DNA of 64,000 bases from NCBI RefSeq assembly GCF_034180645.1, contig NZ_JAXFNY010000014.1:62001-126000 (forward strand), in the 5' to 3' direction. Positions 1-8,645 of this stretch are shown in pieces. This DNA comes from Mobiluncus sp034180645 (GTDB lineage Bacteria > Actinomycetota > Actinomycetes > Actinomycetales > Actinomycetaceae). Below the pieces are notes generated by a model. It was not told the origin of the DNA and made no database searches. It was given only the letters and a program-made list of their open reading frames with translations. Position 1 is the stretch's first letter. Each line of letters opens with the position of its first letter. Made by a program: the position numbers and the translations under genes.

Positions 1-68
1 CGCTCGAAGAGAGAGCGAGTTTGATAGTCTCCAATTTTCGCCTTCGGGGGTGCTGATACTCTCAGGGT

Positions 69-3000
69 ATGGAGATTATCGATGACTTATCGCGCCGAGT
101 TCGCCACTCGCTTAATGACGGTGAATCTGTGCTTGTGGCAGGGGTTCCGGCTAGCGGGAAAACCACGCTTTTAGCCCAGATGCTAGTGGATAATCCCGGA
201 ATGTTGGTGTTGAGTCCGAACGCGGGTGCCGCCCGCCGGTTGAGCGAGCGAGCCTTGGAGATTCGGGCGCAATCTGAGAATCCGCACTGTCCCATGGGTG
301 CCAGCAAAAGTTTCGTGGCGGAAATCTTTGCACGTTTCAATCAATGGCGTAGAGAGGGAGGACTGCCTGAGGTTAGACTGGCCACCGATGCTGAGGTGAT
401 GGTCCAAATCCAGGATTTTCTGGCTGAAATGCCCCTCGAGGAGGAACTGCGTTCAGCCCTGGAAACCCAAGGTTTCCGCAGCGATTTGGTGGACGGGATT
501 TTCCGCGTCCGGGCGTTTGCTGGTGGAGCCTCATCAGACCCCGCACCACCGGCGGTTCATCCGCTAGTGACCCGGCTCATTCAGGCCATGCAAACCGACC
601 GGGAGGCCCAACGCCTTCAGGCTCGCCAATCTGCTTGGCCCCTGGACACGGCTTCACTTTTTGAGGAATACCTATTGGCGGTGAATGCGGGAGCCCCGGT
701 TCCAGAACTTGTGGGAGTCGATGATCTGCAAAACTTCAACGGGCTGATGATCGACATCCTGTCTCTCTGGGCGACGCATGGAACCGCCCTCGTGGCCTGT
801 ACCCTGCCGGAAACCTGCGTGAACACCTATCGCGGGGCCAGTCCGCACTTGTGCGAGAGGCTGTGGCAACAGTTAGAGACGATTCCCGGCAAACCCGTCA
901 CCGAGATTCTGCTGAACCGGGAACATGTCCCTGCACCGTTGCGCCGAGTGTGGCGTACAGCCGTGAACCGCTTGGGAGTACACGGCATCAGCGCACGCTT
1001 GTGGAACGCTGCGGGGGAGTCCTCCCCGGACTCGGCACAGCCAGAATCAACCTGCGTTTCGGACTGTCAAGACCACGTTATCTTGGTGGAAAAGCCCACC
1101 GACACGGCCCAATACCGAGAAATCGGAACGCTCCTGCAAGACGCCCATATTTTCTCGGCCCACCCTCTGAATTATTCTCAGATGGCAGTTCTGACCCGTT
1201 CTTCCCTGGAAGCCCGGCAAGTCGCGGAAGCCTTGGAGAACATGGACATACCGGTGGCAGTTCCGGGGGCCGGAGCCCAGCTCAATGAAGGGCGTCTAAC
1301 CCGCTGCCTGCTTCAGATGATACAGGCAGTTTGTGTGGAAACCCCTGACCAGGTAGAGCTTTCGGACCTGGATTTGGTCGGATTACTTTCTTCTGCCCTC
1401 GTGGGCTGGGATGTGTGGCGAATGCGGCGACTCGACTCTTTCCTGCACGACCTGACATTGCTGCCTCCGGGGGAAGTCGGGGACGGTGAACAGCGGTTCC
1501 CCTCCGCAATGGAATCCGAGACTGTTGCTGATGATGAGCAAAGCGCGTCCGACACAGTTGGAATCCTGCCTTACATCCGTCAGTTTTTGCGTACGGTGAT
1601 TTCCGGTCAGGATTTCGCGGGGCGCACACTGGCTGAGATTACTTCCGAATCTGCTGATGCGAACCAGCTTGTTGACCTGGGGCAAGCGCTCCAAGCGGGA
1701 TGGCAGCAATGGAAAGCCGATCCGGGATCGGTGCAGCTGCTGCTGTGGAAACTGTGGGATGGTCTGGGACGTGCCGAAATCCTCCAGGCTCGAGCCCTGC
1801 AGCCCGGTTTGGTGCCCATGGTGCGTTCCACCCTGCAAATTGACCTGGATTTGGTGATGGATTTGTTCAAAGCGGCGGACTGGTTCGAGGCTCGAAATCC
1901 AGGCCAAACCGCGGCGGACTTCGCACAGGGGATGTTGGCTCGCGATCTTCCAACCGGCACCGTTGCTCCTCATCATCTGGTGCGAGACGCGGTCACTGTC
2001 ATGTCAGCCGCAGCCGCTGTCTCACAGCACTGGCCCCTGGTGGCAGTGGTGGGACTGACCGACGGAATCTGGCCGACGTTGCATTGGCCGGGTTCAATTT
2101 TGGGTACTTCCATGTTCGAGCTGGATAATCACGGCGACCCCGCAAGCTCCAGCAGTGCCGGTTACCTGTGGAACTGGCAAAACGAATACCGGCATTTCTT
2201 TACTGCCCTGACACGTTGCACTGAACGTTTAATTTTGGGCACCACCGTTCAAGACGGAGTAGGACGTTCCACCTTCCTCACGCCGCTGGTACAAACTTTG
2301 CAGTTGGAGCCGAAACAGCATCGGCATCTGCCCACGAACCTGCGTGACTTTGTGGCTTACCTGCGCGCGGCCTGCTTGGGTGGGGAAACCAGTTGGGGAA
2401 CTCCCACTATAGATGCCCCTACCGCCGCGGGGCTATTGGCGAAATTGGCAACGGGGGAATGTCCTGCCGCTCACCCGTACAATTGGATGGGCGTCTTGCC
2501 GGTTAGCGGAACCACTCCGGAATCCACCGAAGTTTACATCTATGCCTCAGGCCTGGAACGTGCCTTGGCAAATCCTTTGGATAATGTGCTGAGCTGGTCA
2601 GGCTACTCTAACGACGAAGATGACCCTTACGCGTCGAACAAAATCGGAAACATTGTTCACGAAGCAGCCGAAATTCTGGGACGCAGATACTGGTGGAAGG
2701 ACCACGGGCCGCGGGACGATCTGGAGTATGACCAGGTCCTGACCGAACTGCGCGAGGAGACGCGTCGTCTGCTGGGACCCCTGACCGGAGACACCTGGAT
2801 GGAATGGAACTTCCGTCGCCGAGTCGAAACCTGCCTGGTGCCCCTGGCGACTTTCTTGGTCAATCATCAGTATCCGTCTCTTTTTGAGGTGTGTTATCCC
2901 GGTCGGTTGCCAGCCAGTTCCGGGGCCGGCGCCCTGGTGTACAACGCCCGTATCGACCGGGTGATGTTTGCGCACGGGCAAGTCATCTTAATCGACTATA

Positions 3001-3479
3001 AGACCGGAGCTCATTCTAAATTCAGTGCTGCAAAGGTGGCCGGCAATCTGCAGTTAGCTCTCTACCAGGCGGCCTATAACGCCTCTGCGTTAGGCCAGCA
3101 GCATCCCTGTAATCTGGCGGAAATTGTCGCCCTCCTGGTGCCGCCGGACTCGAAAAAGCCGCTCACTCCCCAAGTCATTGAAGAGCCGCGAGACCCCATA
3201 ATTTGGGTCCAAAAAGCCCTGGTGCCGGGAACAGAAACGATTACTCTCCCCAAACGGTTCTCCGCTGAACAGCGCCAGATTCTGCTCGATCCGCTGGCCT
3301 GGCTACGCGGTGAAGCTCCGGGAGCGCCCGATCCGGAAACCATGCTGTTGAAAGACTATTTACAAGACCGTGTGGACTTAGCGGTGGCGGCGTTCAGTGG
3401 ACCGAATTTGTCCCGAGTTGAATTCCTCGACGCTTGGGGCGAAGGGGATCCTCTTGGAGTGGAAGTGAGAAAACAATGA
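69..3479 (+). CDS. adnA: AdnA-like helicase-nuclease subunit
   Basis: The 1136-residue protein looks like the first subunit of the actinobacterial AdnAB complex, which unwinds and resects DNA ends at double-strand breaks. A Walker A motif, GVPASGKTT, lies near residues 25-33. A motif VI-like ALTRCTERLILG sits near residue 715. The C-terminus carries a PD-(D/E)XK nuclease signature: an Asp in RIDRVM (D963), then IDYKTG with D976 and K978. Its stop overlaps the start of the adnB-like gene in ATGA, so the two are almost certainly cotranscribed. In mycobacteria both Adn subunits combine an N-terminal motor with a C-terminal nuclease, as seen here. The start is supported by the intact N-terminal motor. 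The ribosome site is poor, and GATACT at 55-60 could be a -10 box giving an almost leaderless mRNA. Assigning A versus B rests on gene order and motor conservation. Confidence 0.85.
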   Translation: MEIIDDLSRRVRHSLNDGESVLVAGVPASGKTTLLAQMLVDNPGMLVLSPNAGAARRLSERALEIRAQSENPHCPMGASKSFVAEIFARFNQWRREGGLPEVRLATDAEVMVQIQDFLAEMPLEEELRSALETQGFRSDLVDGIFRVRAFAGGASSDPAPPAVHPLVTRLIQAMQTDREAQRLQARQSAWPLDTASLFEEYLLAVNAGAPVPELVGVDDLQNFNGLMIDILSLWATHGTALVACTLPETCVNTYRGASPHLCERLWQQLETIPGKPVTEILLNREHVPAPLRRVWRTAVNRLGVHGISARLWNAAGESSPDSAQPESTCVSDCQDHVILVEKPTDTAQYREIGTLLQDAHIFSAHPLNYSQMAVLTRSSLEARQVAEALENMDIPVAVPGAGAQLNEGRLTRCLLQMIQAVCVETPDQVELSDLDLVGLLSSALVGWDVWRMRRLDSFLHDLTLLPPGEVGDGEQRFPSAMESETVADDEQSASDTVGILPYIRQFLRTVISGQDFAGRTLAEITSESADANQLVDLGQALQAGWQQWKADPGSVQLLLWKLWDGLGRAEILQARALQPGLVPMVRSTLQIDLDLVMDLFKAADWFEARNPGQTAADFAQGMLARDLPTGTVAPHHLVRDAVTVMSAAAAVSQHWPLVAVVGLTDGIWPTLHWPGSILGTSMFELDNHGDPASSSSAGYLWNWQNEYRHFFTALTRCTERLILGTTVQDGVGRSTFLTPLVQTLQLEPKQHRHLPTNLRDFVAYLRAACLGGETSWGTPTIDAPTAAGLLAKLATGECPAAHPYNWMGVLPVSGTTPESTEVYIYASGLERALANPLDNVLSWSGYSNDEDDPYASNKIGNIVHEAAEILGRRYWWKDHGPRDDLEYDQVLTELREETRRLLGPLTGDTWMEWNFRRRVETCLVPLATFLVNHQYPSLFEVCYPGRLPASSGAGALVYNARIDRVMFAHGQVILIDYKTGAHSKFSAAKVAGNLQLALYQAAYNASALGQQHPCNLAEIVALLVPPDSKKPLTPQVIEEPRDPIIWVQKALVPGTETITLPKRFSAEQRQILLDPLAWLRGEAPGAPDPETMLLKDYLQDRVDLAVAAFSGPNLSRVEFLDAWGEGDPLGVEVRKQ

Positions 3480-6400
3480 CTACGTCCAAACAAGTGAAAG
3501 AACTGTTCTCAGCGGCTGACCTGGCTGTTTTGACGGGGGCTAATCCGCCGACCGAGGAACAATCCGCGGTAATTACGGCTCCGCGGGGACAACTCCTGGT
3601 GGTAGCCGGGGCCGGCAGCGGGAAGACGGAAACCATCGCGAACCGGCTGGTTTACTGGGTCATCAACGCTGGTATTGTCCCTGAATCCATCCTCGGTTTA
3701 ACTTTTACTCGCAAGGCAGCGGGGGAAATGGCGGCCCGTTTCGCGCTGCGTCTGGAACGCTTCGCGAATCTCATGGAGTCAGTGCAAAATCGGCAGCAAA
3801 CTGCGGAGGTTACTGCGGTGTTAAACGCCGCAGACTTTGACCTTGACCAACTGCGCCAACGTTTCGATACCCTCGCTCAGCAGGGCATGACCCCAGAACT
3901 GCTGCGCCACCCGGTCAGTGTCTCGACCTACGATTCCTACGCGGGAACCCTCCTGACCGAATTCGGCACGTTAGTCGGGCGTGAATCGGGTTTCACCACC
4001 ATAACTGACGCCGCCAGGTACCAAATCATGACTGACGTGGTGCAAAGCTGGACGGGCGCGCTGGGGGTGAAACGCGAAGGTGAAAACACTAAACATCTGA
4101 TAAAAAATCTGCTGTCCCTGGCTAACGACACGAATTCGCATCTCGTAGATTTGGCTGAGATGAAACAGACCTACCGTTCCTATCTGTCTGTTGCCGAACA
4201 CCTGCGTGATTCCGAAGGTTCAGAGCTCAACAGAACAGCGCTCGATCGTTTGAATGCCATCCTCAGCGCTATGGAATTCGGACGTAACGCCACAGGCGTC
4301 ATCCAGGCTTTCAACGAACGCAAACAGGAACTCATGATGGCAGACTTTTCTGACCAAACTCGGGAAACGGTCCGTTTGGTCGAGCAACTGCCGGTCGTCG
4401 GGGAAAGCCAGCGGGAACGCTTCCAGCTGGTGTTCCTGGACGAATTCCAAGACACCTCGGTGGCTCAGATGCGTTTTCTCTCGGGAATTTTCCGCGATTG
4501 CGCGGTTACCGCAGTGGGCGATCCGAACCAAGCCATTTACGGTTGGCGAGGGGCTTCCGCAGCTTCGATGGAGGACTTTGGCGACATATTCTGCTCGAAT
4601 CCGCAACAGCTGCTCACCCGAACCTTGTCGACTTCATGGCGCAACGACGAAGTCATCCTCAAAGTCGCTAACCGCATTTCTGCCGAACTGACCAAGGCCC
4701 CTTCCCCGGGCGCGAGTGGGAAAGCCCGCCGGAATCAGGGTCTCCAGCCCACCGCCAGTAAACCTCTGCGGGCCCGACCGGGAGCGAGCCCCGGCATCGT
4801 CTACGGAATCCAGACATTGACCGACATTGAGCAAAGTCAAGCGGTGGTGAACTTTTTTCGATTATGGCAAGCCCAGCGAGTCAAGCTGCAAAGTGAGGGG
4901 ACACCCACCGAGAAGTTGCCTACTGCCGCCATACTATGCCGCGCGAAAAACGCTATTCCTAACTTGGCTGAGGCACTGCGCCGAGCTGGAATTCCTTATC
5001 AAACCAGAGGCATGCAAGGTGTCTTGGAAGATCCGGGGGTACGCTTGGTGCGGGCCGCTTTGGAAGTCACTGATGATCCTGAAAAAGGTGCCAGCCTGCT
5101 AATTTTACTCGATAGATACCGATTGGGATTGAGCGATATACAGGCGATGGGGCGAAATCCGCGCCATTTCACTCCTTACCAGATTGTGATGGAGGGCGGT
5201 GCTGAAGTCTCCGCTGAGGCTGCCATTCGATTGGAAAAACTGCGTGGAATTCTCACGGAACTCAAGGAGAACGCCGCGTTCGCAACCCCCTTAGTGTTGA
5301 CGCGTTTGGCGCATCGACTGCTTGATTTGGATATTGAGCAACAGCTGCCTGGCTCCCCGTGCCAAGCTGGGGCTTATGTTGAGTTCTTAAACCTGGTTCG
5401 TGATTTTGGGCGGATTCCCGGGGCAACGTTGAGCGGATTCCTCAACTGGCTGAGTGCCGGTGAACAAGAGGAAGCCAGCTTCGCTGACCTGGACTTCGAG
5501 GTTGACAATGCGGCTGTTCAGATTATCACCATGCACGCCGCTAAGGGCCTCGAATGGGATTGGGTGGCCGTCCCGAACCTGAACAAAAACACTTTCCCCT
5601 CCAGCAAAGGCGAAATATGGGCGACACGACGCGACGTCCTGCCCTATCCGCTGCGCAGTGACCGGGCTCATCTGCCCGAGTTGGAACTGAAAACCCAAAC
5701 TGTTCTGACCGCGAAAGGAAAAGTGTCATCGAAAAAAGGTCTGCTGGAGTCGTATCAGGAAGAGGCTGTCCAATACACCCTGCGAGAAGAGTCCCGGTTG
5801 GCCTACGTAGCTTTCACCCGCGCCAAATCACGGCTCCTGCTGGGACACTGCTGGTTTGAGCGGCAAACTAAGACAGAACGTTTGCCCAGCAAGTTTTTCC
5901 TGGTGCAACAGGATCCGCATCAACGCCTCTTCACCGATGATGATGTAGCGGGCGGGGTGGACGGGCCGGACGTCATCCGACAAGACCCATCCGCTGCGCC
6001 GGGCGTGCAGACTTCGGGGGAAAGCGCAGCTGAAGCCCAAAACCTGCTGACCCCATTCAACGCTGAGACGTTTGCACAGGAAGCCACCCGATTGGGAATT
6101 GCGCTCCCCAGCGTCGAATGGCCTGAAACCGAAGTCACGTCCATTCCTGAAAAATCCGAAAATCCCAATCGGGACCGGTTCGAGGGCGGCGTTTGGCCGG
6201 CCCTGCCGTGGACCCAGACTCGCCAGGACCTGGCTCATGCGTATCAAGTTACCGAGGATGCTTTGGCCAGCGGCAAATTTGCTGACGGAGTCAGTCAGGA
6301 CGCCGCTGAAGAAACAGAACGCCGCTTGAGTCAACTGCTGCACCAGCCGCAAACGCGCCTGGGAACGGGCGATTTGCTGGGACGAATTTCCGCTACCGGG

Positions 6401-7051
6401 ATGGCGCGTTTGGCACAAGACGGCGAGGGTTACCTGCTCCAACGTCTGCGTCCCCTACCGCAGGAGCCCAGTGCGGCGGCTCGTTTGGGAACCTATATGC
6501 ACGCGTGGATTGCCAGCCAGCTCGAAAACGAAGACACGCTCATTTTTGATGCCGGAATGGAAGACGGGTTCACTCCAGACCAGCGCAAACTGCTGCACAA
6601 ATGGCAACAGCATTACGCTGACCTGGAACTGCTACGCCGCCTGCGCCGTCCACAAGTCGAATTTGACGGTGAACTCTACGTTGGGGAAGGGGTTGGCGCC
6701 GTGATTCCGCTGCGAATCGACGCGCAGTTTGAGGAGGCGCAAACCGGGAAAATCTGGATTCTCGACTGGAAGACCGGCCGGCGCCCGACCCCGAAGGACT
6801 ATTCTCAGTGGCTGCACCAGCTGGGAATCTATCGCCTTTACTGGTTACAGGCACATCCCCAGACCCCCGCGGAGGACATCGTATGTGCCTACGTGTTTCT
6901 CAATGAGGATGACCCGGAGCGCCAATTGCTCACCCTTCAGGACATCCTCGACGAGCTGGGCATAGCCGACTACAGTCAGAATCTCTTGGTCAGTAACTTG
7001 ACGGACCGTGGAAAGGAGGCCGACGAAGTTTTAGAAAAGTTTGGATATTGA
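3476..7051 (+). CDS. adnB: AdnB-like UvrD-family helicase-nuclease subunit
   Basis: This 1191-residue protein has a full set of superfamily 1A helicase motifs: Walker A GAGSGKT (residues 45-51), motif II LDEFQDTS with D322/E323, motif III GDPNQAIYGWRGA, motif V TMHAAKGLEW and motif VI LAYVAFTRAKSRLLLG. A RecB-type nuclease domain follows at the C-terminus with ILDWKTG (D1097, K1099). It is the better conserved motor of the pair, as expected for AdnB. The ATG at 3476 is chosen because it overlaps the adnA stop as ATGA, the usual form of translational coupling; an upstream GTG at 3434 would overlap adnA by 46 bp. AdnAB would act on DNA ends in the cytoplasm and supply single strands for recombination. 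An AddA-type reading is less likely because both subunits carry nuclease motifs and the pair is of actinobacterial form. Confidence 0.88.
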   Translation: MTTSKQVKELFSAADLAVLTGANPPTEEQSAVITAPRGQLLVVAGAGSGKTETIANRLVYWVINAGIVPESILGLTFTRKAAGEMAARFALRLERFANLMESVQNRQQTAEVTAVLNAADFDLDQLRQRFDTLAQQGMTPELLRHPVSVSTYDSYAGTLLTEFGTLVGRESGFTTITDAARYQIMTDVVQSWTGALGVKREGENTKHLIKNLLSLANDTNSHLVDLAEMKQTYRSYLSVAEHLRDSEGSELNRTALDRLNAILSAMEFGRNATGVIQAFNERKQELMMADFSDQTRETVRLVEQLPVVGESQRERFQLVFLDEFQDTSVAQMRFLSGIFRDCAVTAVGDPNQAIYGWRGASAASMEDFGDIFCSNPQQLLTRTLSTSWRNDEVILKVANRISAELTKAPSPGASGKARRNQGLQPTASKPLRARPGASPGIVYGIQTLTDIEQSQAVVNFFRLWQAQRVKLQSEGTPTEKLPTAAILCRAKNAIPNLAEALRRAGIPYQTRGMQGVLEDPGVRLVRAALEVTDDPEKGASLLILLDRYRLGLSDIQAMGRNPRHFTPYQIVMEGGAEVSAEAAIRLEKLRGILTELKENAAFATPLVLTRLAHRLLDLDIEQQLPGSPCQAGAYVEFLNLVRDFGRIPGATLSGFLNWLSAGEQEEASFADLDFEVDNAAVQIITMHAAKGLEWDWVAVPNLNKNTFPSSKGEIWATRRDVLPYPLRSDRAHLPELELKTQTVLTAKGKVSSKKGLLESYQEEAVQYTLREESRLAYVAFTRAKSRLLLGHCWFERQTKTERLPSKFFLVQQDPHQRLFTDDDVAGGVDGPDVIRQDPSAAPGVQTSGESAAEAQNLLTPFNAETFAQEATRLGIALPSVEWPETEVTSIPEKSENPNRDRFEGGVWPALPWTQTRQDLAHAYQVTEDALASGKFADGVSQDAAEETERRLSQLLHQPQTRLGTGDLLGRISATGMARLAQDGEGYLLQRLRPLPQEPSAAARLGTYMHAWIASQLENEDTLIFDAGMEDGFTPDQRKLLHKWQQHYADLELLRRLRRPQVEFDGELYVGEGVGAVIPLRIDAQFEEAQTGKIWILDWKTGRRPTPKDYSQWLHQLGIYRLYWLQAHPQTPAEDIVCAYVFLNEDDPERQLLTLQDILDELGIADYSQNLLVSNLTDRGKEADEVLEKFGY

Positions 7052-7078
7052 GGCCGCCGCCGGATTGCCCTAGACGCG

Positions 7079-7112
7079 TGCCGTCCCCGGCTTCGCGGAG
7101 GAGGGGACGGCA
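7079..7112. terminator. 10-bp perfect hairpin after adnB
   Basis: TGCCGTCCCC (7079-7088) and GGGGACGGCA (7103-7112) form a perfect 10-bp stem with a 14-base loop, 27 bp after the adnB stop. No T-tract follows on the plus strand, so intrinsic termination is uncertain. It may instead protect the 3' end of the mRNA. Confidence 0.45.
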
Positions 7113-7163
7113 GAAGGGTGCGGGTCCGCCCCGGTCTCGTGCCACTCTGGGTATAATGCCACC

Positions 7164-7260
7164 TGAGAATGAGAAAGGGACGAAGTCCTGTCCCAGTCTC
7201 GCGGCGTTGAGGAACGGTAGAGAAAGGCTGGTCAGGACGGTGTCTAGGGCAGTTCGTCCC
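7164..7260 (+). ncRNA. Candidate structured RNA of unknown class
   Basis: Four nested helices can be drawn by eye: 7177-7184 with 7253-7260 (8 bp), 7185-7190 with 7233-7238 (6 bp), 7193-7196 with 7228-7231, and 7197-7200 with 7220-7223. A competing local hairpin, GGGAC (7177-7181) with GTCCC (7190-7194), cannot form at the same time. A perfect TATAAT at 7152-7157 would place a transcription start near 7164, but no convincing -35 box is visible. The element fits no RNA family I recognise: it lacks SRP, RNase P, tmRNA and 6C hallmarks. On the other strand it would lie in the 3' region of the phosphotransferase gene and end in a pyrimidine tract, so strand and function are open. Confidence 0.25.
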
Positions 7261-7291
7261 GGCGTTGCAGGAAAACCGAATTTACCCGGCC

Positions 7292-8362
7292 CTAGGCTTC
7301 ATCCGGGGGCAGCGAGGAAACCTGGGTATCTGACTCCGCGGCAATCTCCGCGGTACTCTCGGAGGGGGTTTCGCTCCCTTCCGAGCTACGGTCAGGAATG
7401 CTGGTGGTCTGGTCCTCGTAGAGAGGGCGGCCCGTTAGTGACAAATCTCCCTCCAACCGCTCCAGCTGCTCGTTCAACAGGTCTTGGGCATCGGCAATTA
7501 TCGAGGCATCTCCCTGGTCGACCCCCCAATTGAGCCAATTGACCAGAGCCAGTTCAATATACAGGTCGGTACGTTGACGCAAGAACGGGTCTGACCCCTC
7601 CGCGCGTCCCAAATGGTAGGCGTCAAAGACTAGGTCCACGGCCTCATCCGTCAGCTCAGAAGCTACCCAGGACAAATCCTGCGAGGGGTCGCCCACGCTG
7701 ACCTCGGCAAATCCGGAAATCCCCAAAATTCGGGAATCCGCGACCAGGACATGCTGGGGCTCCAGGGAGCCGTGGACAAACGTGGGATGGAAATGCCACC
7801 AGGCATCTTCGTCAAGGGCTTGTTCCCAACGAGCCTGCAGAACCGGGGGAACCAAACCGGTCGCGACCGCTCGGGAAAGGTTTTTGCGCAGGTCCGCACG
7901 GATATCATCTACGCTGGGGGTGGGGAAGCCCACATGAGCAACCAGGTTGGCGGGAATCTCGTGTAGCGCCGCGATGGCTTTGCCCAAGGCGCGCAGCAGG
8001 TCCGGATCCTCTGCCAGCTCGTTGAACTCCAAGGGATTGCCCGGCAACTGGCGATAAACAAAAATAGAGGTCCCGTCTTTCGAGGTGGCGCTACCTTCGA
8101 TACGGGGAACATCAAAAGGAAGTCGGTGCGCATCGCGGTAATTGGCCAGCATGGTTAAAATCTTTTGCTGCTTGTCCAGAGCCACCTCCGCATCCACATG
8201 CTTAGCGCCGACGATACTCCACCGGGCTGAGTGATTATCGAGGACACCGACCCAGCGAAAATCAGTGTCTTCGCCCAGCGGTGGGCACAGGGACTCAACC
8301 TCAAGGTCTGGAACTGCCACGGTGGCCAAAGCCGCCAAGGTCAGAAAATCGGTATCGCTCAT
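7292..8362 (-). CDS. Phosphotransferase-fold (APH-like) protein, probably inactive
   Basis: The 356-residue protein has the layout of the aminoglycoside/macrolide phosphotransferase family. A nucleotide-loop lobe carries FVYRQLPGNPLEF, followed by an alpha lobe with an HxxFVHGSLEPQHVLV catalytic loop and ISGFAEVSVGDPSQDL. In active members these read HGD-x4-N and I-D-[FW], so the catalytic Asp is replaced by Ser, the Asn by His, and the metal-binding Asp is missing. The C-terminal 50 residues are acidic and Ser/Thr-rich and look disordered. It converges on adnAB. Related phosphotransferase-like genes occur near DNA-repair helicases in actinobacteria, but I know of no assigned role. Resistance or kinase activity should not be assumed. 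The ATG is preceded by a GAGAG-type site very close to the start. Confidence 0.75.
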   Translation of the reverse strand: MSDTDFLTLAALATVAVPDLEVESLCPPLGEDTDFRWVGVLDNHSARWSIVGAKHVDAEVALDKQQKILTMLANYRDAHRLPFDVPRIEGSATSKDGTSIFVYRQLPGNPLEFNELAEDPDLLRALGKAIAALHEIPANLVAHVGFPTPSVDDIRADLRKNLSRAVATGLVPPVLQARWEQALDEDAWWHFHPTFVHGSLEPQHVLVADSRILGISGFAEVSVGDPSQDLSWVASELTDEAVDLVFDAYHLGRAEGSDPFLRQRTDLYIELALVNWLNWGVDQGDASIIADAQDLLNEQLERLEGDLSLTGRPLYEDQTTSIPDRSSEGSETPSESTAEIAAESDTQVSSLPPDEA

Positions 8363-8524
8363 CTCTCAATTTTATGTCACCCTGGGGGACAAACCGTCAG
8401 ACCGCTCCGGAAAGCCGGAAATCTGGCCATTTAAAGCCCCGCCTGGGGCGGGGTGCGTGACCCAGCCGGGAAACCTACGTCGATTTTTGGCAAAACTATG
8501 GCAAACCTCAGAAAAACCTGAAGA

Positions 8525-8538
8525 TTACATGAATGTAA
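8525..8538. promoter_or_regulatory. Palindrome upstream of the tad operon
   Basis: TTACAT (8525-8530) and ATGTAA (8533-8538) form a perfect inverted repeat around GA, about 110 bp upstream of the proposed tadA start. Size and symmetry fit a dimeric repressor or activator site. No regulator is identified. Confidence 0.35.
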
Positions 8539-8645
8539 GATGAGAATTTACCGTTTTGAACGGGGGCCCTTGCACTATAGCAGTAAAAAAAGCGTTTAAA
8601 CTGACCGTAATTGTATTGGCTCTCAGACGCGAGGGAGTTGTCGAC

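Noticed and set aside
7171..7260. The fold considered as SRP RNA, RNase P RNA or 6C RNA
   Set aside because: It lacks the GGAA-capped SRP helix, the RNase P P4 signature and the C-rich loops of 6C, so only an unknown class is proposed.
7048..7533. A 161-codon plus-strand frame after adnB
   Set aside because: It is Arg/Pro-rich, overlaps the foldable intergenic segment and the end of the phosphotransferase gene, and has no recognisable motif.
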